Positions 51,839 to 60,833 of a stretch of DNA of 64,000 nucleotides are shown piece by piece. Under the pieces are notes generated by a model, which saw only the letters and a program-made list of their open reading frames with translations, had not been told where the DNA came from and did no database searches. This stretch comes from Saccharofermentans sp. (GTDB lineage: Bacteria; Bacillota; Clostridia; Saccharofermentanales; Saccharofermentanaceae): the NCBI GenBank assembly GCA_024692235.1, contig JAILMW010000024.1, forward strand, positions 93,748 to 157,747, written 5' to 3'. The position numbers were made by a program, and so were the translations under genes. Position 1 is the first letter of the stretch. The number at the start of each line of letters is the position of its first letter.

Positions 51839-53449
51839 ATGGCTAAGTTAACACTTGATACTCTTTTGAAAGGAGGATTCGAGAACACGCCTGTGAAGGT
51901 CCCTTCCTACGACATAGACAAGATGCGGAAGTTAACTCGCGAGAAGCCCTGCTGGCTTCACTTCGGTGCGGGTAATATCTTCCGTATTTTTATTGCCAGA
52001 CTGGACCATGAGCTCCTTACCAAAGGTATCTTTGACAGAGGAGTCATCGCAGCGGATACATTCGACGGAGAGATCATAGAGAAGATCTACGCTCCTCATG
52101 ACAACCTTACACTCGCGGCTGATATGAGAAGCGACGGAAATATCGCATTCGAGGTAGTATCTTCCGTAGCGGAAGCTATCAACGCTTCCGTTAAGGATAA
52201 CGGTTCAGATGAGAGACTTAAGGAGATCTGTGCCTCCCCTTCCCTTCAGATGATAAGCTTCACGCTTACCGAGAAGGGTTATGCTCTGAAGGATATGTCC
52301 GGTAATTACCTTGGAATAGTAGAAGCCGATATAAAGAACGGTCCCGATAACTGCGTTCATGCCATGAGCCGTGTCTGTGCTCTTCTCCTGCACAGATTTA
52401 AAAGCGGCAAGGCTCCTATCGCCCTTGTGAGCATGGATAACTGCAGCCATAACGGTGAGAAGCTAAGAGGAAGTATCCTGGAGATGGCTAATAACTGGCA
52501 AAGCGCCGGCTTTGTAGATCAGGACTTTATCGATTGGATAAGCGACGAGTCTGTTGTCGCCTTCCCCTGGAGTATGATTGATAAGATCACTCCCCGCCCC
52601 GATAAGACTGTCGAAGAGAAGGCAGTCGAGGCAGGACTTGAAGATATAGCTCCCATTACGACATCCAAGGGTACGTTCATTGCTCCTTTTGTAAATGCGG
52701 AGATCCCTCAGTACCTTGTGATCGAAGATAACTTCCCTGCAGGAAGACCTCCCCTTGAAGACGCGGGTGTATACATGACCGACAGAGATACCGTAAATAA
52801 GGTAGAGAAGATGAAGGTCACGACATGTCTTAACCCTCTTCACACCTCCCTGGCGGTATTCGGATGTCTTCTTGGATATACCAGGATCTCAGACGAGATG
52901 AAGGATGATGACCTGAATACACTCGTACATAAGCTCGGCTACGACGAAGCCATGAAGGTAGTAACCGATCCCGGCATTATAAGACCCAAGGCATTTATCG
53001 ACGAAGTCATAGAAGAAAGACTTCCCAATCCCTATATCCCCGATGCACCTCAGAGGATCGCTACCGATACTTCCCTTAAGATGCCCATCAGATTCGGCGA
53101 GACAATAAAGTCTTACATTGCATCCGATACGCTCGATGTATCTTCATTGGTATATGTTCCTCTTACTATCGCCGGATGGCTCAGATATCTTCTTGCCGTA
53201 GACGATAAAGGAGAAGCTTTCTCACCCAGTTCCGATCCCATGTTGGCAACACTGCAATCCTTCCTCAAAGATGTTGCTTGGAATGATCCTTCAACCCTGG
53301 GCGACAGCGTAGATCCGATCCTTAGGAACGAAGTAATCTTCGGAACGGATCTTGTCGCCTGCGGGCTGTCGGATAAAATAAAAGAATTTTTACTTCAGAT
53401 GCTGCAAGGAGAAGGAAGCGTCAGGCGCACTATCCAAAAATCACTTTAA
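51839..53449 (+). CDS. uxuB: D-fructuronate reductase (mannitol dehydrogenase family)
   Basis: NAD-dependent reduction of fructuronate to mannonate. The 536-aa long-chain secondary alcohol dehydrogenase has the nucleotide-binding start 'WLHFGAGNIFRIFIARLDHEL', the bridging segment 'ALVSMDNCSHNGEKL', 'WSMIDKITPRPDK' and the catalytic Lys helix 'VTTCLNPLHTSLAVFGCLL'. Position between uxuA and a GntR regulator favours fructuronate over mannitol or tagaturonate. 24 bp after uxuA; ribosome site CGGAGGGAACAGC. Confidence 0.93.
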   Translation: MAKLTLDTLLKGGFENTPVKVPSYDIDKMRKLTREKPCWLHFGAGNIFRIFIARLDHELLTKGIFDRGVIAADTFDGEIIEKIYAPHDNLTLAADMRSDGNIAFEVVSSVAEAINASVKDNGSDERLKEICASPSLQMISFTLTEKGYALKDMSGNYLGIVEADIKNGPDNCVHAMSRVCALLLHRFKSGKAPIALVSMDNCSHNGEKLRGSILEMANNWQSAGFVDQDFIDWISDESVVAFPWSMIDKITPRPDKTVEEKAVEAGLEDIAPITTSKGTFIAPFVNAEIPQYLVIEDNFPAGRPPLEDAGVYMTDRDTVNKVEKMKVTTCLNPLHTSLAVFGCLLGYTRISDEMKDDDLNTLVHKLGYDEAMKVVTDPGIIRPKAFIDEVIEERLPNPYIPDAPQRIATDTSLKMPIRFGETIKSYIASDTLDVSSLVYVPLTIAGWLRYLLAVDDKGEAFSPSSDPMLATLQSFLKDVAWNDPSTLGDSVDPILRNEVIFGTDLVACGLSDKIKEFLLQMLQGEGSVRRTIQKSL

Positions 53450-53503
53450 TTATTTATTCTCTACGTATATTATAATATTGGCTTATAACTAAGATAAGGA
53501 GTC

Positions 53504-54184
53504 TTGCGTATGATAATCACCCCCAAGACAAGAGTGGAATCCAACAGAGATTATGCCTTAAGGATAATAAGGGACAATATTGTAAATATGGAGATCGAAC
53601 CCGGTTCGCTGATCGGCGAGCAGGAGATAGCAAGTCAGATAGGCTGTTCAAGAACACCCGTACACGAAGCTTTCCTGGAACTTTCCAAGTCCAGGATCTT
53701 AGATGTCCTCCCTCAGAAGGGATGCCGCGTAGCCATGATCGACTACGCCCTCATAACAGAGGCGAGGTTCCTTCGTAAGGTAATAGAGACTGCTCTTGCA
53801 GAAGAAGCATGCGATGCTGCTACATCTAAGGATATCGATGACCTTGAGGTCAACGTTAATCTTCAGAAGTTCTATATGAACAACGATAATGCTAAGCTCA
53901 TGACTCTCGACAACGAATTCCACGAGATCATATATCGCGCCTGCAATAAGCTTCAGTGCCACTACATGGTATCTCTTATGAGCATCCACTTCGACAGAGT
54001 AAGAAAGCTCAGCCTTGAGTCAGTTAAGGATTCCAAGATCGTATCCGATCACGAAGCTATACTTAATGCCATCAAGAATAAGGACAAAGCAGCCGCAAGA
54101 GCTGCCGTAGAGAAGCACATGGCACGCTTCGATATGGACTGGGAAGTAATAAAGAAAGAATACGGCGAATATATAGAAGACTGA
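53504..54184 (+). CDS. GntR-family (FadR subfamily) regulator, probable UxuR-like hexuronate repressor
   Basis: A 226-aa regulator. The N-terminal winged helix has 'ALRIIRDNIVNMEIEPGSLIGEQEIASQIGCSRTPVHEAFLEL' and 'LDVLPQKGCRVAMI'. The all-helical FCD effector domain carries the metal ligands Asp and His in 'LDNEFHEIIYRAC' and later 'HEAILNAIKNKDKAAA'. It lies 54 bp after uxuB. FadR-subfamily operators follow TnGTnn-ACnA-like half-sites; the palindrome TAGTATGCTA in four nearby promoters fits, so I infer it controls them. It has no such box of its own. Confidence 0.93.
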   Translation: MRMIITPKTRVESNRDYALRIIRDNIVNMEIEPGSLIGEQEIASQIGCSRTPVHEAFLELSKSRILDVLPQKGCRVAMIDYALITEARFLRKVIETALAEEACDAATSKDIDDLEVNVNLQKFYMNNDNAKLMTLDNEFHEIIYRACNKLQCHYMVSLMSIHFDRVRKLSLESVKDSKIVSDHEAILNAIKNKDKAAARAAVEKHMARFDMDWEVIKKEYGEYIED

Positions 54185-54214
54185 TATCTTCAGTAATATA
54201 CCGGATAAGAAATG

Positions 54215-54255
54215 ATAAGGATCAGGCAGCTCAGCTGTCCTGATCCTTATTCTTT
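54215..54255. terminator. Bidirectional terminator
   Basis: AAGGATCAGG/CCTGATCCTT 10-bp stem, then ATTCTTTGCT on the plus side. It overlaps the 3' end of the convergent XRE gene. Confidence 0.75.
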
Positions 54256-55355
54256 GCTCTCTCTTGAAATGCCAGCTGATCCGGATTATCGTCCGCCGCG
54301 TTAAATCCCTGAAGGAGCAGCTCATCAGGCATATACTCATGTATATCAAGATCCAGGAAATAATTACAGAAGCAGATCATCACGTAAGTGATAGTTCCGT
54401 CCTGATCCTCAGGGACCATGGCATAGACAAATCCGTTATAGCTGTCGCTGTCCATCGCCACAAGATCGTATCCTGACGGCTCATCAGTTACGGAATAGAT
54501 CCCTTTATATTCTTCAACTCCTATCCCCTCCAGACGGGCGATCTCATCCTCGTATGATGAGTCATCGTACTTTACGGTCATATGGAGGATATACTGAGCA
54601 TCCCAGGGATTATAGTAAGTATACTGATAATCCGTGACATCCTCCTCACTTATATCGTAAGGCAATACCTCAGTCATGTCGCTTATGGGAAGATGATACT
54701 CGGTATCCGGATCCTGCCTGTATTTTTCATATTCAGATACATCTGTCATCACGACGATCTTGCTCATAAGAGAGATAGCCAGTACCAATCCGAATGCCGC
54801 GATCATCTTGAGGATCTGCACGACGCCTATGACCAACATGACTATCGTTACTATCTTTGCAGTCTTAACGAATCTCTTATGCTTGGCTATCCTTTCGATT
54901 ATGCCCGTAACATAAAGGGTAATGATCCCCATTATCACAAAGCCTATAAAGGAAGCCAGTATCGCTAATGCCCTCTTAAGGTCAGGCTGGTAGGATATAA
55001 CCTGCAATATAAGGGAGATAAGCGTTCCGAATACTCCTAATACTCCCACTATCTGGATAAATCGCAGAAGCTTATTCTTCTCACTTCCCGCATAATCCGC
55101 CATCTTGTCCGCGACTTCACGCACTTCACTGTCCATCATGTCCGTTATCCTTTCGCCGTCGATCAGCTCTCTGACGTCTACATCGTAGAAATCAGCAAGA
55201 TCTACAAGCAGGGAGATATCGGGAAGACTGCTTCCGGTCTCCCATCTCGATACGGATCTGGATGTTGTATGGAAGTGAGTAGCCAGCTGTTCCTGAGTAA
55301 GGCCTTTCTCGTTACGTAATGTCTTCAGGAACCTGCCTATCTTCTTTTGATCCAT
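54231..55355 (-). CDS. Membrane-anchored XRE-family regulator
   Basis: The track start (55418) is trimmed to ATG 55355 (374 aa). Residues 1-65 form a helix-turn-helix: 'IGRFLKTLRNEKGLTQEQLATHFHTTSRSVSRWETG' and 'LLVDLADFYDVDVRELIDGER'. About 95-200 has three to four hydrophobic helices ('LLRFIQIVGVLGVFGTLISLIL', 'ALAILASFIGFVIMGIITLYV'). The C-terminal acidic domain (about 205-374) is probably outside. This architecture suggests a one-component transmembrane sensor-regulator. Signal and targets unknown. Confidence 0.85.
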   Translation of the reverse strand: MDQKKIGRFLKTLRNEKGLTQEQLATHFHTTSRSVSRWETGSSLPDISLLVDLADFYDVDVRELIDGERITDMMDSEVREVADKMADYAGSEKNKLLRFIQIVGVLGVFGTLISLILQVISYQPDLKRALAILASFIGFVIMGIITLYVTGIIERIAKHKRFVKTAKIVTIVMLVIGVVQILKMIAAFGLVLAISLMSKIVVMTDVSEYEKYRQDPDTEYHLPISDMTEVLPYDISEEDVTDYQYTYYNPWDAQYILHMTVKYDDSSYEDEIARLEGIGVEEYKGIYSVTDEPSGYDLVAMDSDSYNGFVYAMVPEDQDGTITYVMICFCNYFLDLDIHEYMPDELLLQGFNAADDNPDQLAFQERAKNKDQDS

Positions 55356-55474
55356 TGGTCGGATACCCCCTTGCCTTGTTACGGCTCCAAGATAGCGGAA
55401 AATGCACCTTAAGAACACGACACGTCGCGAGAGTTGCCGTATTCAGGGCAAAAAGACACGTCATGTCCTGCCGG

Positions 55475-57463
55475 TCAGAATGATCTTCTGGACCTCTTTC
55501 CCCTCTTCTTGGCAAGGGTCTTGGCCTTACGCCTGCCTACGGGCGCCTTATGCTCATTGCTCTCACGGGAACGGTTACCGCTGCCCTCAAAGCCTTCGTC
55601 AAAGACAAAGTCGATCCTGTGCATATCGGTATCCACGGCTGCCACCACTACGGGAGCGTCCATACCTATCGTGAGCTTTCTTCCCGTCCTGGTTCCGATA
55701 GCCCTGTAGGAACGCTCATCGAAGAGATAATGGTCTGACATCGTCCTGAAAGGAACGAAGCCTTCTACGGTATTGGGAAGCATTACAAAGACGCCTGCGC
55801 CTATTATGGATGTGATCTTGCCCATGTAGTGCTCGCCTACCTTATCAGCCATGAACTCAGCCATCTTGACTGCATCTGAAGCTCTCTCCGCCTCTACGGA
55901 GTTGCGCTCCATATCGGAGGAGTGATCCGAGACATTGGATACGAGGCCCGCGAAATGCCTCCTCTTCTTCTCTTCGTGTATATAGCTCTTTATTATCCTG
56001 TGTATATAAAGATCGGGATATCTTCTTATGGGGCTCGTAAAGTGACAGTAGAACTTAGAAGCAAGTCCGAAATGCCCCAGGTTATCGGGAGCATACCTTG
56101 CCTTCGCCATACAGCGGAGAAGTACGGTATCGAGCATAGGACGAGCCTCGTCGTCCCTTATGGTAGACATGTACTCCGAGATCATGAGAGGAGTTATCTT
56201 GCCCGACAGTCTTCCCGTGGCGCCGAAGTTCCTTGCCACATTACAGAACTTTGCTATCTTAAGCGCATCAGGATCCTCGTGAACCCTGTATACAAAAGGA
56301 TAGTTCATAGTAGCAAACCTCTCAGCCACGAACTCGTTAGCGCAGATCATGAACTGCTCAATGATGCCGTTACAGAAATTGATGGGATACGGCATGATGT
56401 CCTTGACGGAACCGTCATCGTTAAGGATGACTTTGGGCTCGGGGAAGTCAAAGTTAATAGCTCCCTTACCGTCTCTCATTCTCTTTAATATCTCTGCTAA
56501 TATCTTCATCTCCGAGAGCATGGGGACGATGGGACCGTATTCCTCCGCGTCGCTGTCCTTGGGTTCTGTAAGGATACGATAAGTCTCCTTATAGCTCATC
56601 CTTCGATCGCTTCTTATGACACTCTCATAGATGCTGCCGTCATATGTAATGCCGTTATCGTCAATAAGCATCTCTGCTGTCATTGTAAGCCTGTCCACAT
56701 TGGGATTAAGGCTGCAAAGACCGTTACTCAGCTTAGGAGGCAGCATGGGTATTACCCTGTCTACGAGATATACGGAAGTAGCTCTCAAGAAAGCCTCATT
56801 GTCGAGAGCCGTATTCTCCTTTACATAATTCGATACATCCGCGATATGTACATAGAGCTTATAGTTACCGCCCGGTAAACGCTCTATGGAGATAGCATCG
56901 TCAAGATCCTTAGCTTCCTCACCGTCAATAGTGATAGTAAGAAGTTCTCTAAGGTCATGTCTTCCTCCCTCTATCTCCTTCTCGATGACTTCGGGATCGG
57001 GATTAACGGGAAGGTCCTTAACCTCATCCATAACGACATCGGGGAATGCCGACGCCAGACCGAACTGTCTCATGACTGCGAGCATCTTGACATCGTTATT
57101 GCCCATATCACCCAGGACTTCTACGATCTTGCCCCTGTAGTCGCGATTCTCCGAAGCGGGATTTAATATCTCACATACGACAGTCATCTTAAAAGGCGCA
57201 CCGTTCAAGTTATTCTTCTCGATCCTTACGGGTCCGAAGTTAGTCTCCTTAAAGGAAGGATCCGGCATTACTATACCGCCTTCGCCGTTCTCGAGAAGCA
57301 CGCCGATGACCTGATTCTTGACACCCTGAGGGCCTCTGGGAGCTATATCCGCATAGCACTTAGGAGCATCGAGATCCAAAGGTCTCATGGCACCGTTCCT
57401 CTCCTGCTGTCTTATACTCATATTTACTGAAGATCTGCTCTTCTTACTGCTGTACTTAGCCAT
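55475..57463 (-). CDS. rnr: Ribonuclease R (RNB family)
   Basis: Processive 3'-5' exoribonuclease. ATG 57463, behind AGAGGTGATTATT, is preferred to the track GTG (662 aa, slightly shorter than typical RNase R because the N-terminal helix-turn-helix is missing). Cold-shock domains come first. The RNB core has catalytic Asp residues in 'ITIDGEEAKDLDDAISIERL', then 'MLPPKLSNGLCSLNPNVDRL', 'YRVHEDPD' and 'HFTSPIRRYPDLYIHRII'. An S1 domain ('GKITSIIGAGVFVMLPNTVEGFV') and a basic tail follow. The secG-rnr order is conserved in Firmicutes. Confidence 0.95.
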   Translation of the reverse strand: MAKYSSKKSRSSVNMSIRQQERNGAMRPLDLDAPKCYADIAPRGPQGVKNQVIGVLLENGEGGIVMPDPSFKETNFGPVRIEKNNLNGAPFKMTVVCEILNPASENRDYRGKIVEVLGDMGNNDVKMLAVMRQFGLASAFPDVVMDEVKDLPVNPDPEVIEKEIEGGRHDLRELLTITIDGEEAKDLDDAISIERLPGGNYKLYVHIADVSNYVKENTALDNEAFLRATSVYLVDRVIPMLPPKLSNGLCSLNPNVDRLTMTAEMLIDDNGITYDGSIYESVIRSDRRMSYKETYRILTEPKDSDAEEYGPIVPMLSEMKILAEILKRMRDGKGAINFDFPEPKVILNDDGSVKDIMPYPINFCNGIIEQFMICANEFVAERFATMNYPFVYRVHEDPDALKIAKFCNVARNFGATGRLSGKITPLMISEYMSTIRDDEARPMLDTVLLRCMAKARYAPDNLGHFGLASKFYCHFTSPIRRYPDLYIHRIIKSYIHEEKKRRHFAGLVSNVSDHSSDMERNSVEAERASDAVKMAEFMADKVGEHYMGKITSIIGAGVFVMLPNTVEGFVPFRTMSDHYLFDERSYRAIGTRTGRKLTIGMDAPVVVAAVDTDMHRIDFVFDEGFEGSGNRSRESNEHKAPVGRRKAKTLAKKRGKRSRRSF

Positions 57464-57489
57464 AATAATCACCTCTTATATCAATTAAA

Positions 57490-57521
57490 TAAAAAAAGAC
57501 CGTCTTATGCAAGACGGTCTT
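57490..57521 (-). terminator. Terminator between secG and rnr
   Basis: AAGACCGTCTT-GCAT-AAGACGGTCTT perfect 11-bp stem on the minus strand followed by TTTTTATTT, after the secG stop and about 27 bp before the rnr start. Confidence 0.88.
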
Positions 57522-57544
57522 GGATGATCAACTCATCAGTTCTC

Positions 57545-57808
57545 TTAGAATCCCCAGGACTTTGTGATAGCCAGATAAAGACAAACAGAAACGATCGCGA
57601 AGATGACCGCCGTTACCTTGGTAGCGAACTTAAGTCGCTCCTCAAGAGATCTGCCCTTTGTCTTACTGTAGTAAGAGTCCATCGTATTAGTAGCACCGGA
57701 AACAACGCCCATACCGCGGTCATTACCTTCCTGAACAAGGAAGAGACCTACCATGATGATTCCGGATAATATATCCAAGATCGAAAGAATTATTGTTAAT
57801 CCGTTCAT
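57545..57808 (-). CDS. secG: Preprotein translocase subunit SecG
   Basis: Accessory subunit of the SecYEG channel. ATG 57808, behind GGAGGCGTATATA, is chosen over the longer frame; 87 aa. Two membrane helices ('TIILSILDILSGIIMVGLFLV', 'VTAVIFAIVSVCLYLAI') flank the conserved cytoplasmic loop 'QEGNDRGMGVVSGATNTMDSYYSKTKGRSLEERL'. The Gly-rich loop and length are diagnostic. Confidence 0.95.
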   Translation of the reverse strand: MNGLTIILSILDILSGIIMVGLFLVQEGNDRGMGVVSGATNTMDSYYSKTKGRSLEERLKFATKVTAVIFAIVSVCLYLAITKSWGF

Positions 57809-57986
57809 TATATACGCCTCCAAACCGAATTATCAGCCGAATTATAATAACATATGCGTCTGATATATGCAAATATCAGATCTTCGGCATTTTTTGCGAA
57901 ACGATTTTTACTTGATGCGGTATCCTTAAAAGTTTACGAATCATCTATTTTCTATTGTCACTTTATCAATATTTGGGATCGTAAAC

Positions 57987-58011
57987 ATATATGCACCGTT
58001 AAATATATGCA
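57987..58011 (+). repeat. Short direct repeat ATATATGCA upstream of the surface-protein gene
   Basis: ATATATGCA at 57987-57995 and 58003-58011 (16-bp period), with a third copy in GATATATGCA at 57862-57871. It may be a regulator binding site for the surface protein gene; the rest of the 57809-58088 gap shows nothing clear. Confidence 0.35.
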
Positions 58012-58088
58012 TTTAGAATAGTAAATAGGAATTGTGTCTGTCAGCTGTATACATGTGCGACCTTAGCATAAGAAAGCGAGGGAACATT

Positions 58089-60752
58089 ATGAGACAGAAG
58101 ACAAGAATGCGTCTTAGAAGAGTTGCCGTACTTATCGTAAGCGCGCTGCTCATCATTAACCTGGGTTCTTGGGTCACCGAGAGCAAAGTCCTGGCCGACA
58201 GCACGGACCTTACGGCTGTAGCGACCATGGAACTTCTGGACCTGTACAAGAAGGATGCGGCTAATCAGAATGTATCCCTTCTCGGGAACAACCCGGCCGG
58301 TCTTAACTATGGAGAGACTTTATACGGGCAGCTTAAATGGACTTTCCCTGATGCCCCTCAAGGTACGGTAACTCCCGGGCAGGAATATACCTATGCCCTC
58401 CCTACCGGAATAACATTCTCCTCCATGAGCGGCAATCTCCTTAAAGGCAGCAATCCCGTAGGCACATACAATATCTCGGGTACATCCATAACTATCATCT
58501 ATTCCGATGATAGCCTAGGACAGGAGTTCTGCAACGGAACCAACAGATGGAGCGATCTTACATTCTCGGGTAAGATCACCAAAGAAGATACGGAAGGTCA
58601 GTTCCTCACTTCCACTACAGTGAACTTCAGCGGAATAGGCGAAAGAACGATCGGCCTTGTACCTCCTGCTGCACCGACATCTCTTGACGTCAATAAAGAT
58701 ACGAGAGAAGATATCAGCACTACCGCCGAACACAGGTATCGTTATACGGCTTATGTAATATCCCACGGACAGAATGATAATGTAGTTATCAATGACTGGA
58801 CTTCACAGGGTCTTTATATGCAGGAAAATACGATCAGCCTGTATAGCGATGCTGCATGTACGATCCCTTATACCGGTGCTTCTCAGAACTGGGCTGACTC
58901 TACGGGATTTAAATATACGATCCCCTCAATGTCCGACGGTCAGACCATATATATAAGATATGAAGTAGTGATCGATAACGCCCTTTACGACCGCAATACT
59001 GCCGAGACGAATTTTCAGGGATACCACGGCAACGTCACCAATACCATAGAGGCAGTAAGCGATACCTCTTCAAGGGTGGTCGATTATAACGATATCGGTA
59101 CGTACAGTGTATATATGAATAAATATCACGGAGTAGATACCGTGATCGACGGCACTATCAACTGGGAGATATATCTTTATGAGATCCCCGATTCATTTAA
59201 CTGCGGATATATAATCGATACCATACCTGCGAATACAGAATATGTAGACGGATCTCTCTATGTTAATTACTGGGGAGATGACCATACCGAAGCGGTAACG
59301 GTCGAGAGGATATCCGATACTCAGATCAAGTTCAATATAAACGATCCCGATCTTCTCAATTATCTTAAAAATGTCAGCGGAGCCAACTGCCAGATAACCT
59401 ATAAAGTGCGCATCATTCGCCAGTTGACTTCCTATGCGGTATACGATAACAGCGCAGTACTGTATTTCGACGGTAATATAGTGGATACGGCAAGAGCAGA
59501 TGCAGGATATACCATGCCTCCGATCCTCGAGAAGACCGGCCTTTATGACGATGCCACGGCTCCCAATGCCTGCTTCGAGGTAACGGTAAACCCGTTGTCG
59601 CTCGACATAGATCAGGGACAGGATACATTGACACTATCCGATACATTACCTGATGTATACGATCTTCAGGTATCCTCTGTAGTGATAACAAGAAGTGACG
59701 GTCAGCCGCTCACCTCAGAATCCTATTCCTACGATGAAGCCACAAGAGAGCTTACGCTCAACATCCTTGACGGGAAAGCATATACCATCACTTACAGAGC
59801 TACTGTCAACAGAAGGATCGGTACACCGCTTGACGAGAACAACAGTACCAATACCATATCCGTAAGCGGTGTAACGCCTGTTGTATCAGGAGCAACTCAT
59901 TTCAGCTGTCAGGTCGTAAGAAGCTCGGGATCCGCTTCTTCCTACAACCCGAACATCGCAAATCTCAATGTCATCAAACACGAGACCGGTGATACGACGG
60001 CGGTAATAAGCGGAGCACAATTCACATTAACGGAGATGAACATTTCGAACGGCAATACCGTAACAGCAGGGGATGATGTCATTAAGACGACAAATGCAAA
60101 CGGTATAGCTTCTTTTGAAGTCGAAAGAGAGAAGATCTACATGCTTACGGAGACTCTGGCTCCGTCAGGATACGAGCTCGACGAGACTATTTACTTCTAC
60201 GCATTTGCGGATACTAACAGCAGCTTACCTTCTACGGTCACATATAACGGGCAGACATATACCGTCACCGTTATAGATTCTGACAGAGTAAGCCGTGATG
60301 TATACTTTGCCAATGACAGAGCAGCAGCCGTGATAATCGATCCGGCAACTCCGACGGAACCTGCTGCCACTACCGTTCCGGCTTCGACCGAACCCGCTCA
60401 GACTACACCGACCGCAACAGCGGCTGCGGCGGTCACCACACCCACTGAGCCGTCTTCCGAGCCTTCAGCCACCACGACAACTCAAGATGCGGTAACTGCT
60501 ACGGAACCTGCGACTTCCGGGATCGATCCCAATGACGTCAACGGTGCAGGAAGAGATCTCGGAAGCGAACACCAGACGGAAGCAGCAACAAATGCGGCGG
60601 CAGTCACTTCTGTAGCTTCCACAGGTGAGATATCAAGCTCCGCAAGGATCCTAGGTGTCATCTATATCTTCGTAGCCTTCCAGATGCTGTCTCTCATTCG
60701 TTATGAGCGCAAGCACGGTATGCTCCCTACAGAAAATGATAAACAGGGATAA
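58089..60752 (+). CDS. Large secreted surface protein with isopeptide-type beta domains and a prealbumin-like (SpaA) domain
   Basis: The track start is trimmed to ATG 58089 (GAGGGAACATT); 887 aa. Signal peptide at about 1-38 ('LRRVAVLIVSALLIINLGSW'). Residues about 40-620 are beta-sandwich repeats reminiscent of collagen-adhesin/SdrD Ig-like domains. About 625-740 is a SpaA/Cna-B-like domain ('NLNVIKHETGDTTAVISGAQFTL', 'YMLTETLAPSGYELDETIYFY'). A Thr/Pro/Ala-rich wall-spanning linker follows, then 'SVASTGEISSS' plus a hydrophobic helix and a basic end. The anchor is not LPxTG, so either a non-canonical sorting signal or simple membrane anchoring. Adhesin role is inferred. Confidence 0.85.
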   Translation: MRQKTRMRLRRVAVLIVSALLIINLGSWVTESKVLADSTDLTAVATMELLDLYKKDAANQNVSLLGNNPAGLNYGETLYGQLKWTFPDAPQGTVTPGQEYTYALPTGITFSSMSGNLLKGSNPVGTYNISGTSITIIYSDDSLGQEFCNGTNRWSDLTFSGKITKEDTEGQFLTSTTVNFSGIGERTIGLVPPAAPTSLDVNKDTREDISTTAEHRYRYTAYVISHGQNDNVVINDWTSQGLYMQENTISLYSDAACTIPYTGASQNWADSTGFKYTIPSMSDGQTIYIRYEVVIDNALYDRNTAETNFQGYHGNVTNTIEAVSDTSSRVVDYNDIGTYSVYMNKYHGVDTVIDGTINWEIYLYEIPDSFNCGYIIDTIPANTEYVDGSLYVNYWGDDHTEAVTVERISDTQIKFNINDPDLLNYLKNVSGANCQITYKVRIIRQLTSYAVYDNSAVLYFDGNIVDTARADAGYTMPPILEKTGLYDDATAPNACFEVTVNPLSLDIDQGQDTLTLSDTLPDVYDLQVSSVVITRSDGQPLTSESYSYDEATRELTLNILDGKAYTITYRATVNRRIGTPLDENNSTNTISVSGVTPVVSGATHFSCQVVRSSGSASSYNPNIANLNVIKHETGDTTAVISGAQFTLTEMNISNGNTVTAGDDVIKTTNANGIASFEVEREKIYMLTETLAPSGYELDETIYFYAFADTNSSLPSTVTYNGQTYTVTVIDSDRVSRDVYFANDRAAAVIIDPATPTEPAATTVPASTEPAQTTPTATAAAAVTTPTEPSSEPSATTTTQDAVTATEPATSGIDPNDVNGAGRDLGSEHQTEAATNAAAVTSVASTGEISSSARILGVIYIFVAFQMLSLIRYERKHGMLPTENDKQG

Positions 60753-60777
60753 ATGAGATATATCATCTTCAGATACA

Positions 60778-60807
60778 AGAAGGGTCACCCGCGAGGGTGA
60801 CCCTTCT
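60778..60807. terminator. Hairpin between convergent surface-protein and P-ATPase genes
   Basis: AGAAGGGTCACCC-GCGA-GGGTGACCCTTCT 13-bp perfect stem with a tetraloop; no long T-run on either side. Confidence 0.65.
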
Positions 60808-60833
60808 GTTATGTAATAGATCCGATGATCAGA

